From Hymenobacter properus (lineage in GTDB: Bacteria > Bacteroidota > Bacteroidia > Cytophagales > Hymenobacteraceae), in assembly GCF_015694735.1 (NCBI RefSeq), contig NZ_JADQDP010000001.1, positions 930,001 through 994,000 of the forward strand: 64,000 nucleotides of DNA, written 5' to 3'. A program made the translations under genes and the position numbers. Below, one piece after another: positions 35,589 through 43,452 of the stretch (its first letter is position 1; each line of letters starts with the position of its first letter). Under the pieces are notes generated by a model that worked only from the letters and a program-made list of their open reading frames with translations, was not told the DNA's origin and searched no databases.

Positions 35589-37013
35589 TCAGGTGGCAGG
35601 TTTGATGCGTTTGGCTTGCCGTAAAGTGCCGGGTACTGCCGCCGTTTCTCGCACACTTTCGGGCTGAGTGTGCGAATCTTCGGGCGAAGTGTGCGAACCG
35701 GATTCGGCCGTGGAGGTGCCGCGCAGGTTGCTGAAGGCGGTGAGCGTGGTCCCGTGGCGGCGCGCGTCCCGGGTCTTGGCGTAGCGGCGGGTGTTCTGAA
35801 TGTTGACGTGCCCGAGCCCGTCCTGGGCGTCGGTGAGGGCGGCCCCGCCGTCGAGCAGCAGCGTGCCGAAGGTGTGGCGGGCCACGTGGCAGGTCAAAAA
35901 CTGCCAGAGCGGGCCGCGCACTTCGTGGCTGATGCGGTTTTTGCGCACCACCTTCAGCACCGAGCGGTTCAGCCCCGCCAGGCGGCCCGCTTCCTTGATG
36001 TAGTCGTTCATCGTCTGGTTGGCGGGCACGGGCAGCTGGCCCTCGTAGCGCTGCCAGATTTCCACGGCCAGCGGGTCCAAGGCCACGCGCACGTTTTTGG
36101 TGTTGCGGCTGGCCTTGACGGGGGCGTACTCCATAATCCAGGTGCCGTTGCTGTCCTGCCGCACGGCTTCGCGGGCCAGGCGGCTCAGGTTGGCGTAGCG
36201 GGGCCCGGTCAGGCAGTTGAAGACGAAGCAGTCGCGGATGGGCGGGTACGGGTCGGGCAACCACTGCTGAGCCAGCTGCAACACCTCCTCGAAAAGCAGC
36301 GGCTCGATGTCGGGCTCGTAGCTGTAGTCGTTGGTGAGCCAGTCGGTGCGCAGCCCGCGAAACTTGAGCAGCTGCTTGAGCCGGCTGATGTGGCTGCCCA
36401 CGCTGTTGTCGCTCATGCCGATTTGGCCGTTGGGCAGCACGTGCTCATTGGAAAGATAGGCCAGCCAGCCCTCCACGATTTCGGTTTGGCCGTCTTCGTC
36501 GGGCAGCAGGTCGGCCAGCAGGGTGCCGGGCCGGTAGGCCTCCCAGCTGGCCACGAACGATTTGTACTTGCGCAGCGCAAACTCCCCGCGCCGGGGCGTG
36601 TGGTAGGCCTCGTATTCGGCAGCGACGCCGGCGATGGTGACGGCCTTGGGCTTCTTCGCGGCGCCGGCGGGGGCCGCGGGCTTGCGCTGGGTGACGGCAA
36701 GCAGCTCGGCCTTCATCTGGTCGGGCGTGACGGTGGTTTCCTCGTTCGCGGCTTTGTCGAGCAGCTTGCCCGCGGCCTTTCGCATCGCGGCCAGGCGGTC
36801 GTTGATGCCGGTGCTGCCGGGCTCTTTGCTGGTGGCCTGCTCGTTTTTCCAGTGCTTGGGGTGGCACACCTTGCCCGTGCTCAGCCGCACGGCCGGCGTG
36901 GTACCGGCGGGCGCGGCCACGTGCTTGGCCCAGCGCACCTCCATGTTGATGGGCTGGCGGCCTTCGGCGTTGGCTTTGTTGTGCAGGTAGAAGCGGATGG
37001 ACTCGTTGGCCAT
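35589..37013 (-). CDS. int: Tyrosine-type integrase
   Basis: 474 residues. An N-terminal Arm-DNA-binding segment (RFYLHNKANAEGRQPINMEVRW) precedes a SAM-like core-binding domain (about 130-225) and the catalytic domain with Arg272 (LTGPRYANL), His376-x-x-Arg379-His380 (CHVARHTFG), His402 (GLGHVNIQ) and Tyr411 (RRYAKTR). This is the Bacteroidetes phage/conjugative-element type of integrase. It should join phage and host att sites. The C-terminal 60 residues are polar and variable. It lies at the left end of the prophage, as expected, and may read toward the attL side. Confidence 0.95.
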   Translation of the reverse strand: MANESIRFYLHNKANAEGRQPINMEVRWAKHVAAPAGTTPAVRLSTGKVCHPKHWKNEQATSKEPGSTGINDRLAAMRKAAGKLLDKAANEETTVTPDQMKAELLAVTQRKPAAPAGAAKKPKAVTIAGVAAEYEAYHTPRRGEFALRKYKSFVASWEAYRPGTLLADLLPDEDGQTEIVEGWLAYLSNEHVLPNGQIGMSDNSVGSHISRLKQLLKFRGLRTDWLTNDYSYEPDIEPLLFEEVLQLAQQWLPDPYPPIRDCFVFNCLTGPRYANLSRLAREAVRQDSNGTWIMEYAPVKASRNTKNVRVALDPLAVEIWQRYEGQLPVPANQTMNDYIKEAGRLAGLNRSVLKVVRKNRISHEVRGPLWQFLTCHVARHTFGTLLLDGGAALTDAQDGLGHVNIQNTRRYAKTRDARRHGTTLTAFSNLRGTSTAESGSHTSPEDSHTQPESVRETAAVPGTLRQAKRIKPAT

Positions 37014-37113
37014 GGGGTATACGCTGCGTTACTTAATGATACACGTCGTGCAGGCCGTCGCTGTCGGCACGGGGCGCCAAGGTGAGCTTGAAGGTGGCGG
37101 GCATGAGATTAGG

Positions 37114-37584
37114 CTAACGCTTTCGATAGGTCTTGTTTCCGTTCTTATTAATGTAGTACACCCCGCCACGCGGGCCGGTCTGATAATTATGCGAAGCGGG
37201 GGTGCTTGAATCAAGGGTGGGTGCAGTGATTGGCCCAGTTCGGCCTGCTGGCCACATGGACGAGGCCAGCACATAATACGAGCGGTAGTGCAGGCGGCGT
37301 ACGCGGTACCAAGGCCCCACCCGGCCCAACACGTAGGCGGTGCGCACTTTGTAATCAAACGGCTCCGGTTTGTAGCCTGCATCGCGCGGCTGTTCCACCG
37401 CTTCGGGTGCTCCTGTGGAGTCCATCCGTGCGTAGTAGCGCGGTGCTTCACGAAACGTGTACTCCTGATTAATAGACTGGCTATTCTGAATAAAAAACGC
37501 TTCTTGTTCGTCAAACTGCGGTTGCTGGGAAACGGCGCAGGCCGAAAACAATGGCAGTAAGGCAAGTAGTAAGAGTTTGCGCAT
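37114..37584 (-). CDS. Lipoprotein with PBCV basic-adaptor-like C-terminus (candidate moron)
   Basis: 156 residues from ATG 37584. It has a lipoprotein signal (KLLLLALLPLFSAC, Cys16), then an unrecognised middle with many aromatic residues (TAYVLGRVGPWYRVRRLHYRSYYVLA) and a C-terminus TGPRGGVYYINKNGNKTYRKR. That tail resembles the PBCV-specific basic adaptor domain found in some viral and phage proteins. It lies between integrase and repressor, so it may be expressed in the lysogen and change the cell surface (superinfection exclusion or another conversion trait). This role is inference. A competing frame at 37029-37565 looks non-coding. Confidence 0.8.
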   Translation of the reverse strand: MRKLLLLALLPLFSACAVSQQPQFDEQEAFFIQNSQSINQEYTFREAPRYYARMDSTGAPEAVEQPRDAGYKPEPFDYKVRTAYVLGRVGPWYRVRRLHYRSYYVLASSMWPAGRTGPITAPTLDSSTPASHNYQTGPRGGVYYINKNGNKTYRKR

Positions 37585-37625
37585 ATGCTGATTGCTAAGG
37601 TGGAAGAATGGATTCGTGAGTCCTT

Positions 37626-38396
37626 CTATTCTATAGGAGTATAGGCAGCCCACCGCACCCGCCACACGGCGCGAATGTCTTCGCCTTTAATCTGGAAAGT
37701 GCCCCCGGCCGGATTGTCGGAGTGCAGGCGCAACAGGCCATTTTCGAGTAGCGTGTTATCCTTCACCCGCTTCACCACGAAGTTGTTGAGGAAGATGATG
37801 CAGTAAACACCGGGGTTGAGGTACTGCCAGTTGCCGCGTTGCACGGGGGTTACCACCACTTTCGAGCCGTTTTTAATGGTGGGGTCCATGCTGTCGCCGT
37901 TGATGGCTACCACGATGGCTTCCTTGTATTCGGACGTGTTGGGCACGTCAATGACGGCCAGGGTTTCGGCATTCTCCCAAGGGTATTTGGTCACGTCGTC
38001 GGCGTAGAACTCGGCTAAGCCCGCGCGGGCTTCGAGGGGTATGTAGGGCAGCACCGTGAGGTTGAGCTTGTCAACGTGGATGCGGCTGGCATTGGTGTAG
38101 GGTGCCTCCACATCCGTCGCAGTGCTGGGAGCAACCTCGGCCGCATTATAAGGAAAATTATTTTGGGAAGGAGCTTCAGAATCAGTAATGCTCCCAATTA
38201 GAAGGTAGTCAGTTGACACATTATAGAGTGCTGCTACCTTTTTGAGTGTATCGAAAGAAAGAGAACTATTACCAGTTTCAAACTTCGATATCGCACTAAT
38301 ACTCAAACCCAGTTGCTCAGCAAGTTGCAGCTGGGTCATTTTTTTGCCCTTTCTCAGCCTTTTGAGCCTTTTGCCTAGATTCTCTGTATCAGACAT
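37626..38396 (-). CDS. Phage repressor, HTH_XRE plus S24 peptidase
   Basis: 256 residues. The HTH domain (about 7-65) has LAEQLGLSISAISKFETG. The C-terminal LexA/CI domain has a likely cleavage site Ala125-Gly126 (LEARAGLAEF), the nucleophile Ser169 in AINGDSMDPTI and Lys209 in FVVKRV. It should bind operators in the adjacent divergent region, keep the lytic operon off and self-cleave when RecA filaments form after DNA damage. It is AT-richer than most of the prophage. Confidence 0.95.
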   Translation of the reverse strand: MSDTENLGKRLKRLRKGKKMTQLQLAEQLGLSISAISKFETGNSSLSFDTLKKVAALYNVSTDYLLIGSITDSEAPSQNNFPYNAAEVAPSTATDVEAPYTNASRIHVDKLNLTVLPYIPLEARAGLAEFYADDVTKYPWENAETLAVIDVPNTSEYKEAIVVAINGDSMDPTIKNGSKVVVTPVQRGNWQYLNPGVYCIIFLNNFVVKRVKDNTLLENGLLRLHSDNPAGGTFQIKGEDIRAVWRVRWAAYTPIE

Positions 38397-38411
38397 TTGG
38401 AGATTATTTTA

Positions 38412-38465
38412 TGAGTGATGCTGATTTTTTGGGCCAACTATTTTGCTTTTCATCAGTATTACTCA
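38412..38465. promoter_or_regulatory. Inverted repeat, candidate repressor operator region
   Basis: TGAGTGATGCTGAT (38412-38425) and ATCAGTATTACTCA (38452-38465) are inverted copies with 12 of 14 matches. A further pair GTAAT/ATTAC is at 38473-38491. A possible lytic promoter has TTTG at 38442-38445 and CATATTTG at 38466-38473. All lie between the repressor and the first lytic gene. Confidence 0.6.
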
Positions 38466-38497
38466 CATATTTGTAATACCAATAACATTACTACACA

Positions 38498-38725
38498 ATG
38501 ATAGCGACAAAAAACACGGCCCCCTCCCCCACGGAGTTGAAATCGCGGGTTCTGGCCATCCGCGCCCAGCTGCCCAAAGACGTGCGTGCGCTGGTCATCA
38601 AAGAGCACTCGGAGTACGATACCGCCGCAGGTGGACGCAAGCTCAACAATGTGTTGAGTGGCGCTAGCTCTGATGAGAAGCTGACAATTATCCTCGAATC
38701 GCTGGCTCAGCCTGTCGCCGCCTAA
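38498..38725 (+). CDS. Small phage protein in the Cro position
   Basis: 75 residues, first gene of the lytic operon and divergent from the repressor. It has LKSRVLAIRAQLPKDVRALVIKEHSEYDTAAGGRKLNNVLSG, a helical protein with a pattern that recalls small phage DNA-binding regulators; no HTH can be proved by eye. Its position suggests an early switch regulator. Confidence 0.75.
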   Translation: MIATKNTAPSPTELKSRVLAIRAQLPKDVRALVIKEHSEYDTAAGGRKLNNVLSGASSDEKLTIILESLAQPVAA

Positions 38726-38729
38726 AACC

Positions 38730-39047
38730 ATGCAAGTCGCCTCGCTGCAACAGTACCAGGCGCAACAGGCGCAAATCCAAGCGCTGAGCGCCAAGCTCGC
38801 CGACCTGGAATGGAACGGGCCGCAGGTGCTGGCCCGCACCTACCACCTGGGCACCGTGCCCACGCCCGGCCGGGGCTACGATGACCGGCTGACGACGCGC
38901 ACCGGCTTGGGCAAAACCAAGCTGCGCGAACTGCTCGACCTGGGCCCCATTCGCGGCGGCCTGCGCCGGGTGCGGGCCGGTGACAAGTGGCTCGTGACGG
39001 AGGCCGCCGTGCGCGAATTCTTCGGTGAGCCCGCCCCCACCAACTAG
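38730..39047 (+). CDS. Early phage DNA-binding-like protein
   Basis: 105 residues, 4 bases after the previous gene. An N-terminal Gln-rich coiled coil (LQQYQAQQAQIQALSAKLADLE) is followed by TRTGLGKTKLRELLDLGPIRGGLRRVRAGDKWLVTEAAVREFF, which has the shape of a winged-helix excisionase/MerR-like DNA-binding domain. It may be an excisionase or regulator. Confidence 0.72.
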   Translation: MQVASLQQYQAQQAQIQALSAKLADLEWNGPQVLARTYHLGTVPTPGRGYDDRLTTRTGLGKTKLRELLDLGPIRGGLRRVRAGDKWLVTEAAVREFFGEPAPTN

Positions 39048-39083
39048 CACTTAACCCAATCCATTCACACCTCACTTTCACAC

Positions 39084-39527
39084 ATGTCAACCCCTGCTGC
39101 CAAGCCCCTGACTGTGCCGCCCCTGCCCGATGCCGTGGCGCGCCACCTCTCCCACGACGTCACCGCGTTGCGCGGCGGCGACCAGCTCCACCTGCGCACG
39201 GCCATCCTCGGCTACGCCAAGGGCGCGGTGCTGCCCATTTACGGCTACTGCTGCCTGCGCGACGAGCACGGCACGCCCTTCTGCGTGACGGCCTACGTGC
39301 GGCCCAACGGCGCCGCGGGGCAACCCGTGGTGGCCTACAGCGAGCGCGACGCCGTGCGCTTCCGCTTTGAAGACCAGACGGAGTGCTGGTTCGGCGCGGT
39401 GCTCATGTACCTGGTGCCGGTCGACCTGACCGACTACGCCGACTGCCTGCGCCTGGAGCGCCAGCCCGCCACCATGGCCCGCCTGCTGCTGAACGAAACG
39501 GAAACGCCTTACCGCCAAGCCGCCTAG
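39084..39527 (+). CDS. Phage hypothetical protein
   Basis: 147 residues, mostly beta strands (AILGYAKGAVLPIYGYCCLRDE, DQTECWFGAVLMYLVPVDLTDY). No family is recognised. Part of the early operon, with small gaps on both sides. Confidence 0.7.
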   Translation: MSTPAAKPLTVPPLPDAVARHLSHDVTALRGGDQLHLRTAILGYAKGAVLPIYGYCCLRDEHGTPFCVTAYVRPNGAAGQPVVAYSERDAVRFRFEDQTECWFGAVLMYLVPVDLTDYADCLRLERQPATMARLLLNETETPYRQAA

Positions 39528-39529
39528 TC

Positions 39530-39787
39530 ATGCTGCGCCTCAACACCGCCCCCGACACCCGCCGCGTCAACCCGGCCGAGATGCGCTACCTGCGCGAAGC
39601 CCTGGCCAAGTGCCCCGGCCCCTGCTGGGAGACCAGCCTCACCGCCATCGTGGTGTACGCGCAGCTGGCCCATGGCATGGACCTAACCGACGAAGCCGAC
39701 GCGCTGCGGGCCGAGCGGGCTGCCGCCCAAGACCGCGCCCAGCTGAAGGGCACCACGGCCGAAACCCGCTACAGCCTGCACGCCTGA
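39530..39787 (+). CDS. Phage hypothetical protein
   Basis: 85 residues from ATG 39530, two bases after the previous stop. Helical, charged (EMRYLREALAKCPGPCWETSLTAIVVYAQLAHGMDLTDEADALRAERAAAQ). No function assigned. Its stop overlaps the ATG of the tiny frame at 39787. Confidence 0.65.
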   Translation: MLRLNTAPDTRRVNPAEMRYLREALAKCPGPCWETSLTAIVVYAQLAHGMDLTDEADALRAERAAAQDRAQLKGTTAETRYSLHA

Positions 39788-39864
39788 TGAATGCCGCTGC
39801 CCGCCGCCTGCTGGGCCTGCTCCTGCTCACGGCCCTCTGCTACTGCCTCGCCAAGTCTCACTAA
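39787..39864 (+). CDS. Possible 25-residue membrane peptide
   Basis: ATG at 39787 overlaps the previous stop (TGATG). The product starts NAAARRLLGLLLLTALCYCLAK, a basic start plus one hydrophobic helix. Size makes it uncertain, but the overlap and codon use are consistent with translation. Confidence 0.35.
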   Translation: MNAAARRLLGLLLLTALCYCLAKSH

Positions 39865-39882
39865 CCCAACCATCACCCCGCT

Positions 39883-40362
39883 ATGTGCTCCCCTACCTGC
39901 CCGCTTAAACGTGCCCTTGACCGTGCCGCCTCCGAAGTGGTGGGCGCCGCCGAATTGTTCACCCAGCTGCGCCCCTTCCTCTCGCTGGAAGGCCACCAGA
40001 AAGCGCTGGACTGCCTCGCCACGATGGAGACCAAGCGCGATGCAGCGAAGGCCGCGTGGGAGGCGGACGCGCAGCCCGTCATCTACGCCACCGTGACGCA
40101 ACGCCAGGACATCATCCGGCTGCTCAACCAGCCGGGCATCGAGCCGGGCGAGAAAGTGCAGGGCCTGCTGGAACTGCCCCGCATGAGCACCGAAACGGCC
40201 GCTGCCGTCATCATCGGCCTCAAACTGGACCTCAATGCCCGCCGCGGCTATGTCGTGTATCCGGAGGTGCTGGGCTACACCGTGAAGGAAGGGCAGGTGG
40301 TGGAGGTGGCGTACGGCGTGGTGGGCAGTGCGGAGGTGGTCGGGCAGATGGTAGCGGCTTAG
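39883..40362 (+). CDS. Phage hypothetical protein
   Basis: 159 residues. Helical first half (LFTQLRPFLSLEGHQKALDCLATMETKRDAAKAAW) and a beta second half (YVVYPEVLGYTVKEGQVVEVAYG). No family known to me. Its stop lies two bases before the next ATG, so the two are likely coupled. Confidence 0.7.
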   Translation: MCSPTCPLKRALDRAASEVVGAAELFTQLRPFLSLEGHQKALDCLATMETKRDAAKAAWEADAQPVIYATVTQRQDIIRLLNQPGIEPGEKVQGLLELPRMSTETAAAVIIGLKLDLNARRGYVVYPEVLGYTVKEGQVVEVAYGVVGSAEVVGQMVAA

Positions 40363-40364
40363 TT

Positions 40365-40880
40365 ATGGAAACGACGATCCTGCCCGCCGGCACGACGCCG
40401 GAAATCTTGGCTCCTTACCTGCCTTACGGCATCCCACTCCAGACGCCTTTCGACAACCCGCGCACGCTTTCTGGCCTACAAATGGGCGACGGCCCTTGCG
40501 CCGCCTGCAAGTCTGCCGAAGGCTGGGAAAGCTGGCTGGGATTGGAGTACATCAAGCCCATCCTGCGCTCCTTCTCGCAGCTGGTGGAGCCGCTGGCCGA
40601 TGGGACGGTGCCGGCGGTGGAGGTGGCAAAGATGGCCCTTGCTGATTGCTTTGATGAACTCGATTGGACCAAAGCAACAGTTGACCAATACCACTGGTGC
40701 GCTGCTATTTCTGTGCCTGCCCAGTCCGATGTGCGCTGGGTCTATTCCTGCACTATCGATGAAGAGTGGGAAATAAAGACGGGCGACAATCTGAGTTGCT
40801 CAATTGCCATCATCGACTACCTGCGCCGCCACCACTTCGCCGTCGGCATGGAGCCCCACCAGTACATCGAAAAGCAATGA
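40365..40880 (+). CDS. Phage hypothetical protein, paralogue of 43072-43452
   Basis: 171 residues from ATG 40365. It begins with YLPYGIPLQTP and ends with IIDYLRRHHFAVGMEPHQYIEK. The protein at 43072-43452 begins YLPHHTTVEAPG and ends IVDYCRALGIALNLSPDQYIRK, so the two share ends and layout. The central part differs and here carries a CAACK motif. The function is unknown; such proteins occur in many Bacteroidetes prophages. Confidence 0.72.
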   Translation: METTILPAGTTPEILAPYLPYGIPLQTPFDNPRTLSGLQMGDGPCAACKSAEGWESWLGLEYIKPILRSFSQLVEPLADGTVPAVEVAKMALADCFDELDWTKATVDQYHWCAAISVPAQSDVRWVYSCTIDEEWEIKTGDNLSCSIAIIDYLRRHHFAVGMEPHQYIEKQ

Positions 40881-41022
40881 AAGGCCCCAAACGCAAACGC
40901 GGGCGCGGCCCGCCCCTGCTGCCAAGCTGAGTTCGAACCGGCCCGCGCTGTGGCCGAAGCCAAGCCTGGCAAAGATAGCGCCTCCAGCCCCATTTAACCT
41001 CACAATCAATACGCAACCCATT

Positions 41023-41664
41023 ATGGCAACGCTCATCGCTTCCGCAAGTTCCTCCACCACTTCCGCACCGGCCCCCGCCGGCAACCACGCCGCCCGCTGC
41101 GTGGGCATGATTCAAATTGGCACCGTCTCCGAAATGTTCGAAGGCAAGCCCAAGCTCCAGCACAAGGTGCGCCTCACCTTCGAGCTGCCCCACGAGCTGA
41201 AAGAATACAAAGAGGGCGAGGGCGAAAAGCCCGCCCTGGTCAGCAAGAACTACACGCTGTCCATGCACGAGAAGGCCACGCTGCGCAACCACCTCGAATC
41301 GTGGCGCGGCAAGCCGTTCACGGATGCCGAGGCCGCTGGCTTCGATATCCTGGTGCTGCTAGGCAAGCCCTGCATGCTGAACGTGGTGCACAAAACCAGC
41401 AAGGCCGGCAAGGAATACGCCGAAATCAAGGCCATTGCCAGCCTGGGCAAGGGCATGAGCTGCCCCGACCAGCTCACGCCCAGCACGGTGCTCACTTACG
41501 ATGATTTCAACTGGGACGTGTTCGACAAGCTGCCCAGCTTCATCCGGGAAGACATCGAGAGCACGCCCGAATTCAAAGCGCTGGTGCGACCCGGGGCAGC
41601 GCCGGCGGCTAAGCAAGCCCAGCCCGAGCCGGTAGCCGCTGGCGACGAAGACCTGCCTTTCTAA
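41023..41664 (+). CDS. SSB-like phage protein with acidic C-terminal tip
   Basis: 213 residues from ATG 41023. Residues 25-190 are a compact alpha/beta domain (GKPKLQHKVRLTFELPHELKEY, KNYTLSMHEKATLRNHLESWRGKPFT, FDILVLLGKPCMLNVVHKTS). A flexible Ala/Pro linker leads to the end DEDLPF, which matches the acidic tip (DDDIPF) by which single-strand-binding proteins recruit partners. Similar proteins are common in phages as replication or recombination accessory factors. The assignment to ssDNA binding rests on this tip and context. Confidence 0.75.
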   Translation: MATLIASASSSTTSAPAPAGNHAARCVGMIQIGTVSEMFEGKPKLQHKVRLTFELPHELKEYKEGEGEKPALVSKNYTLSMHEKATLRNHLESWRGKPFTDAEAAGFDILVLLGKPCMLNVVHKTSKAGKEYAEIKAIASLGKGMSCPDQLTPSTVLTYDDFNWDVFDKLPSFIREDIESTPEFKALVRPGAAPAAKQAQPEPVAAGDEDLPF

Positions 41665-41676
41665 GCCCAGCCGACC

Positions 41677-41907
41677 ATGACGCCCGCCCAGCTCGCTTCC
41701 TGGCTCCTGGCCCACCTCGACACCGACGTGTGGCTGACCGAGGCCACGCTTTCGAGGCGGTTGGCGGGCATCCAACACCACCACTTCACCGCGCCGGGTC
41801 TGCTCGGCGCGGTGAAACGGGCCGGCTGGGTTGAGCAGCACCCCGCCTACGCCGACACCTTCTGCATCGCTTCGCGCTGCTGGCTGCCGAAACCCAAAAA
41901 AACCTAA
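41677..41907 (+). CDS. Small phage protein, winged-helix-like
   Basis: 76 residues (LASWLLAHLDTDVWLTEATLSRRLAG, FTAPGLLGAVKRAGWVEQHPAY). The helix-turn pattern with a final strand looks winged-helix-like. No firm family. Confidence 0.65.
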   Translation: MTPAQLASWLLAHLDTDVWLTEATLSRRLAGIQHHHFTAPGLLGAVKRAGWVEQHPAYADTFCIASRCWLPKPKKT

Positions 41908-41919
41908 CCAAACACTGCC

Positions 41920-42432
41920 GTGAAGCAGAAAGCCACCAATCCAAACTGCACTTCATGTGGGTGTTTGTTGAGCGAAGCCACCCGTGCTGGCAGTCGTTGC
42001 TTGCCTTGCAAGCGAAAGCTATATCATGCTAGCCCATCTTATCAAGCAAGCCTTGCTAAGAGACGCGAGGCATATGGCAACCAGCAAGAGCAGATTCGCA
42101 GAAAGGAATTAAGGTCAGAAAATCCAATCAAGGTAATGCTGACCTGGGCTGCTCAAAGGGCCAGCAAACGGGGTATTGAATTTTCAATATCAGCTACTGA
42201 CCTAGAAATTCCAGCGGTGTGCCCATTGCTGGGAATCCCGCTTTTTATAGGCGACAAGACCAAGAAAATAAACAGCCCCAGTATCGACAGAATCGATAAT
42301 TCCAGAGGGTATGTGCCTGGAAATGTGAGAATCATTTCCAACCTGGCCAATTCCATGAAGGGTGGGGCCAGTCGCGAACAGCTTGAAGCTTTTGCTAAAA
42401 ACATCGCCGCCTACCTGGCATCGGCGAAATGA
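41920..42432 (+). CDS. HNH-type endonuclease with zinc ribbon
   Basis: 170 residues from GTG 41920. A CxxC...CxxC ribbon (CTSCGCLLSEATRAGSRCLPC) is followed by a basic helix and the segment SIDRIDNSRGYVPGNVRIISN, which is typical of phage HNH/homing endonucleases (D-x-x-D-N, GY-x-x-GNV). It is clearly AT-richer than its flanks, so it may have been inserted recently as a selfish element. No neighbouring gene appears split. Confidence 0.82.
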   Translation: MKQKATNPNCTSCGCLLSEATRAGSRCLPCKRKLYHASPSYQASLAKRREAYGNQQEQIRRKELRSENPIKVMLTWAAQRASKRGIEFSISATDLEIPAVCPLLGIPLFIGDKTKKINSPSIDRIDNSRGYVPGNVRIISNLANSMKGGASREQLEAFAKNIAAYLASAK

Positions 42433-42485
42433 CCAAGTAGGCGGACTTTTTAAACTCTTAGCGCTCCTACGAGCACCCCAAAGGT

Positions 42486-43079
42486 ATGAAACACATTACG
42501 GACGAAGAATTGAACCGGTGGCTGGCCGACGCCTCGGGCGAGGGCTGCCAAAGCTGGTGCGCGCAGGCCGTGCCGCGCTTGGTGGTGGCGTTGCGGGAAG
42601 CGCGCAAACCAGTAGCAGCCCCCGCAGCGGCGGGCCGGCCCTGGGAGGCGCCCGTTGTTATCGACGGCAGCACATACACGCTGGACGAGGTACGCAACTA
42701 CCTGAATATGCGCAGCGCCAATCCTTACCTGGAGGCCGCGCTGGCCATGCTGGATGCCAAAGCCGACGCCCTGGCCGCCACCCCCGGCGCCCCGGCTGCC
42801 CTCGAAGCGGGTGGGGCGAACAAGCCGCATTATCGCATCGACTGGCCTTTGCTGACGAAAGCGCAGGACGCCGCCCAGCACGCTTTTGAGCAAATGAAGC
42901 GCCTGAATACACCGGAATCGCTTAAAGCGCTAGATGAGGCCACGAAGTACCGGGATAGCTGGGCCGGACATTACCTGTGCCGCTTCCTGTCGAATTACGC
43001 GCCCGCCGCTCCTGTCTCCCCCGTCGCTGCCGCACCGGAGGCGGCCGCAACCATGGAAGGGAGCCCGAGCAATGGCTGA
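42486..43079 (+). CDS. Phage hypothetical protein
   Basis: 197 residues. Helical first part (ITDEELNRWLADASGEGCQSWCAQAVPRLVVALREAR), an Ala-rich linker and a second helical part (LTKAQDAAQHAFEQMKRLNTPESLKALDEATKYRDSW). No family recognised. Its end overlaps the start of the next gene by 8 bases. Confidence 0.7.
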   Translation: MKHITDEELNRWLADASGEGCQSWCAQAVPRLVVALREARKPVAAPAAAGRPWEAPVVIDGSTYTLDEVRNYLNMRSANPYLEAALAMLDAKADALAATPGAPAALEAGGANKPHYRIDWPLLTKAQDAAQHAFEQMKRLNTPESLKALDEATKYRDSWAGHYLCRFLSNYAPAAPVSPVAAAPEAAATMEGSPSNG

Positions 43080-43452
43080 CCTGCGCACCCTCTCCCTCTA
43101 CCTGCCCCACCACACCACGGTAGAGGCCCCCGGCCTGGGCCGCGGCCTGCTGCACGGCTTGCCCAGCCACCACATCGGCGACGGCGGCCAGCTGGCCAGC
43201 GTGCGCTTCGACCGCGAAGGCAGCGACTTCCCGGACTGGTACGAGCTGGAACGGGTGAAGCCGGTGCTGTACAGTTCTGATGACAAAGACGAATTGCTTA
43301 AGCCATTCATTTACAACGGCCTCAGCTTTTCTGCCTATCAACTAACAGCTAAAAAGCTGGAGCAAATGGCTGCCATCGTGGACTACTGCCGCGCCCTGGG
43401 CATCGCCCTCAACCTCTCCCCTGACCAATACATCCGCAAGGAATTGAAATAA
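43072..43452 (+). CDS. Phage hypothetical protein, paralogue of 40365-40880
   Basis: 126 residues from ATG 43072. It shares the N-terminal (YLPHH) and C-terminal (DYCRALGIALNLSPDQYIRKEL) layout with the product of 40365-40880, and WYELERVKPVLYSSDDK parallels LGLEYIKPILRSFSQ there. Probably a duplicated phage family of unknown role. Confidence 0.72.
   Translation: MADLRTLSLYLPHHTTVEAPGLGRGLLHGLPSHHIGDGGQLASVRFDREGSDFPDWYELERVKPVLYSSDDKDELLKPFIYNGLSFSAYQLTAKKLEQMAAIVDYCRALGIALNLSPDQYIRKELK

Noticed and set aside
35670..37085. 471-codon plus-strand frame
   Set aside because: Antisense shadow of the integrase, which has its complete catalytic residues.
37029..37565. 178-codon minus-strand frame
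   Set aside because: Competes with the lipoprotein frame, which has a lipobox and an adaptor-like tail; this one has neither.
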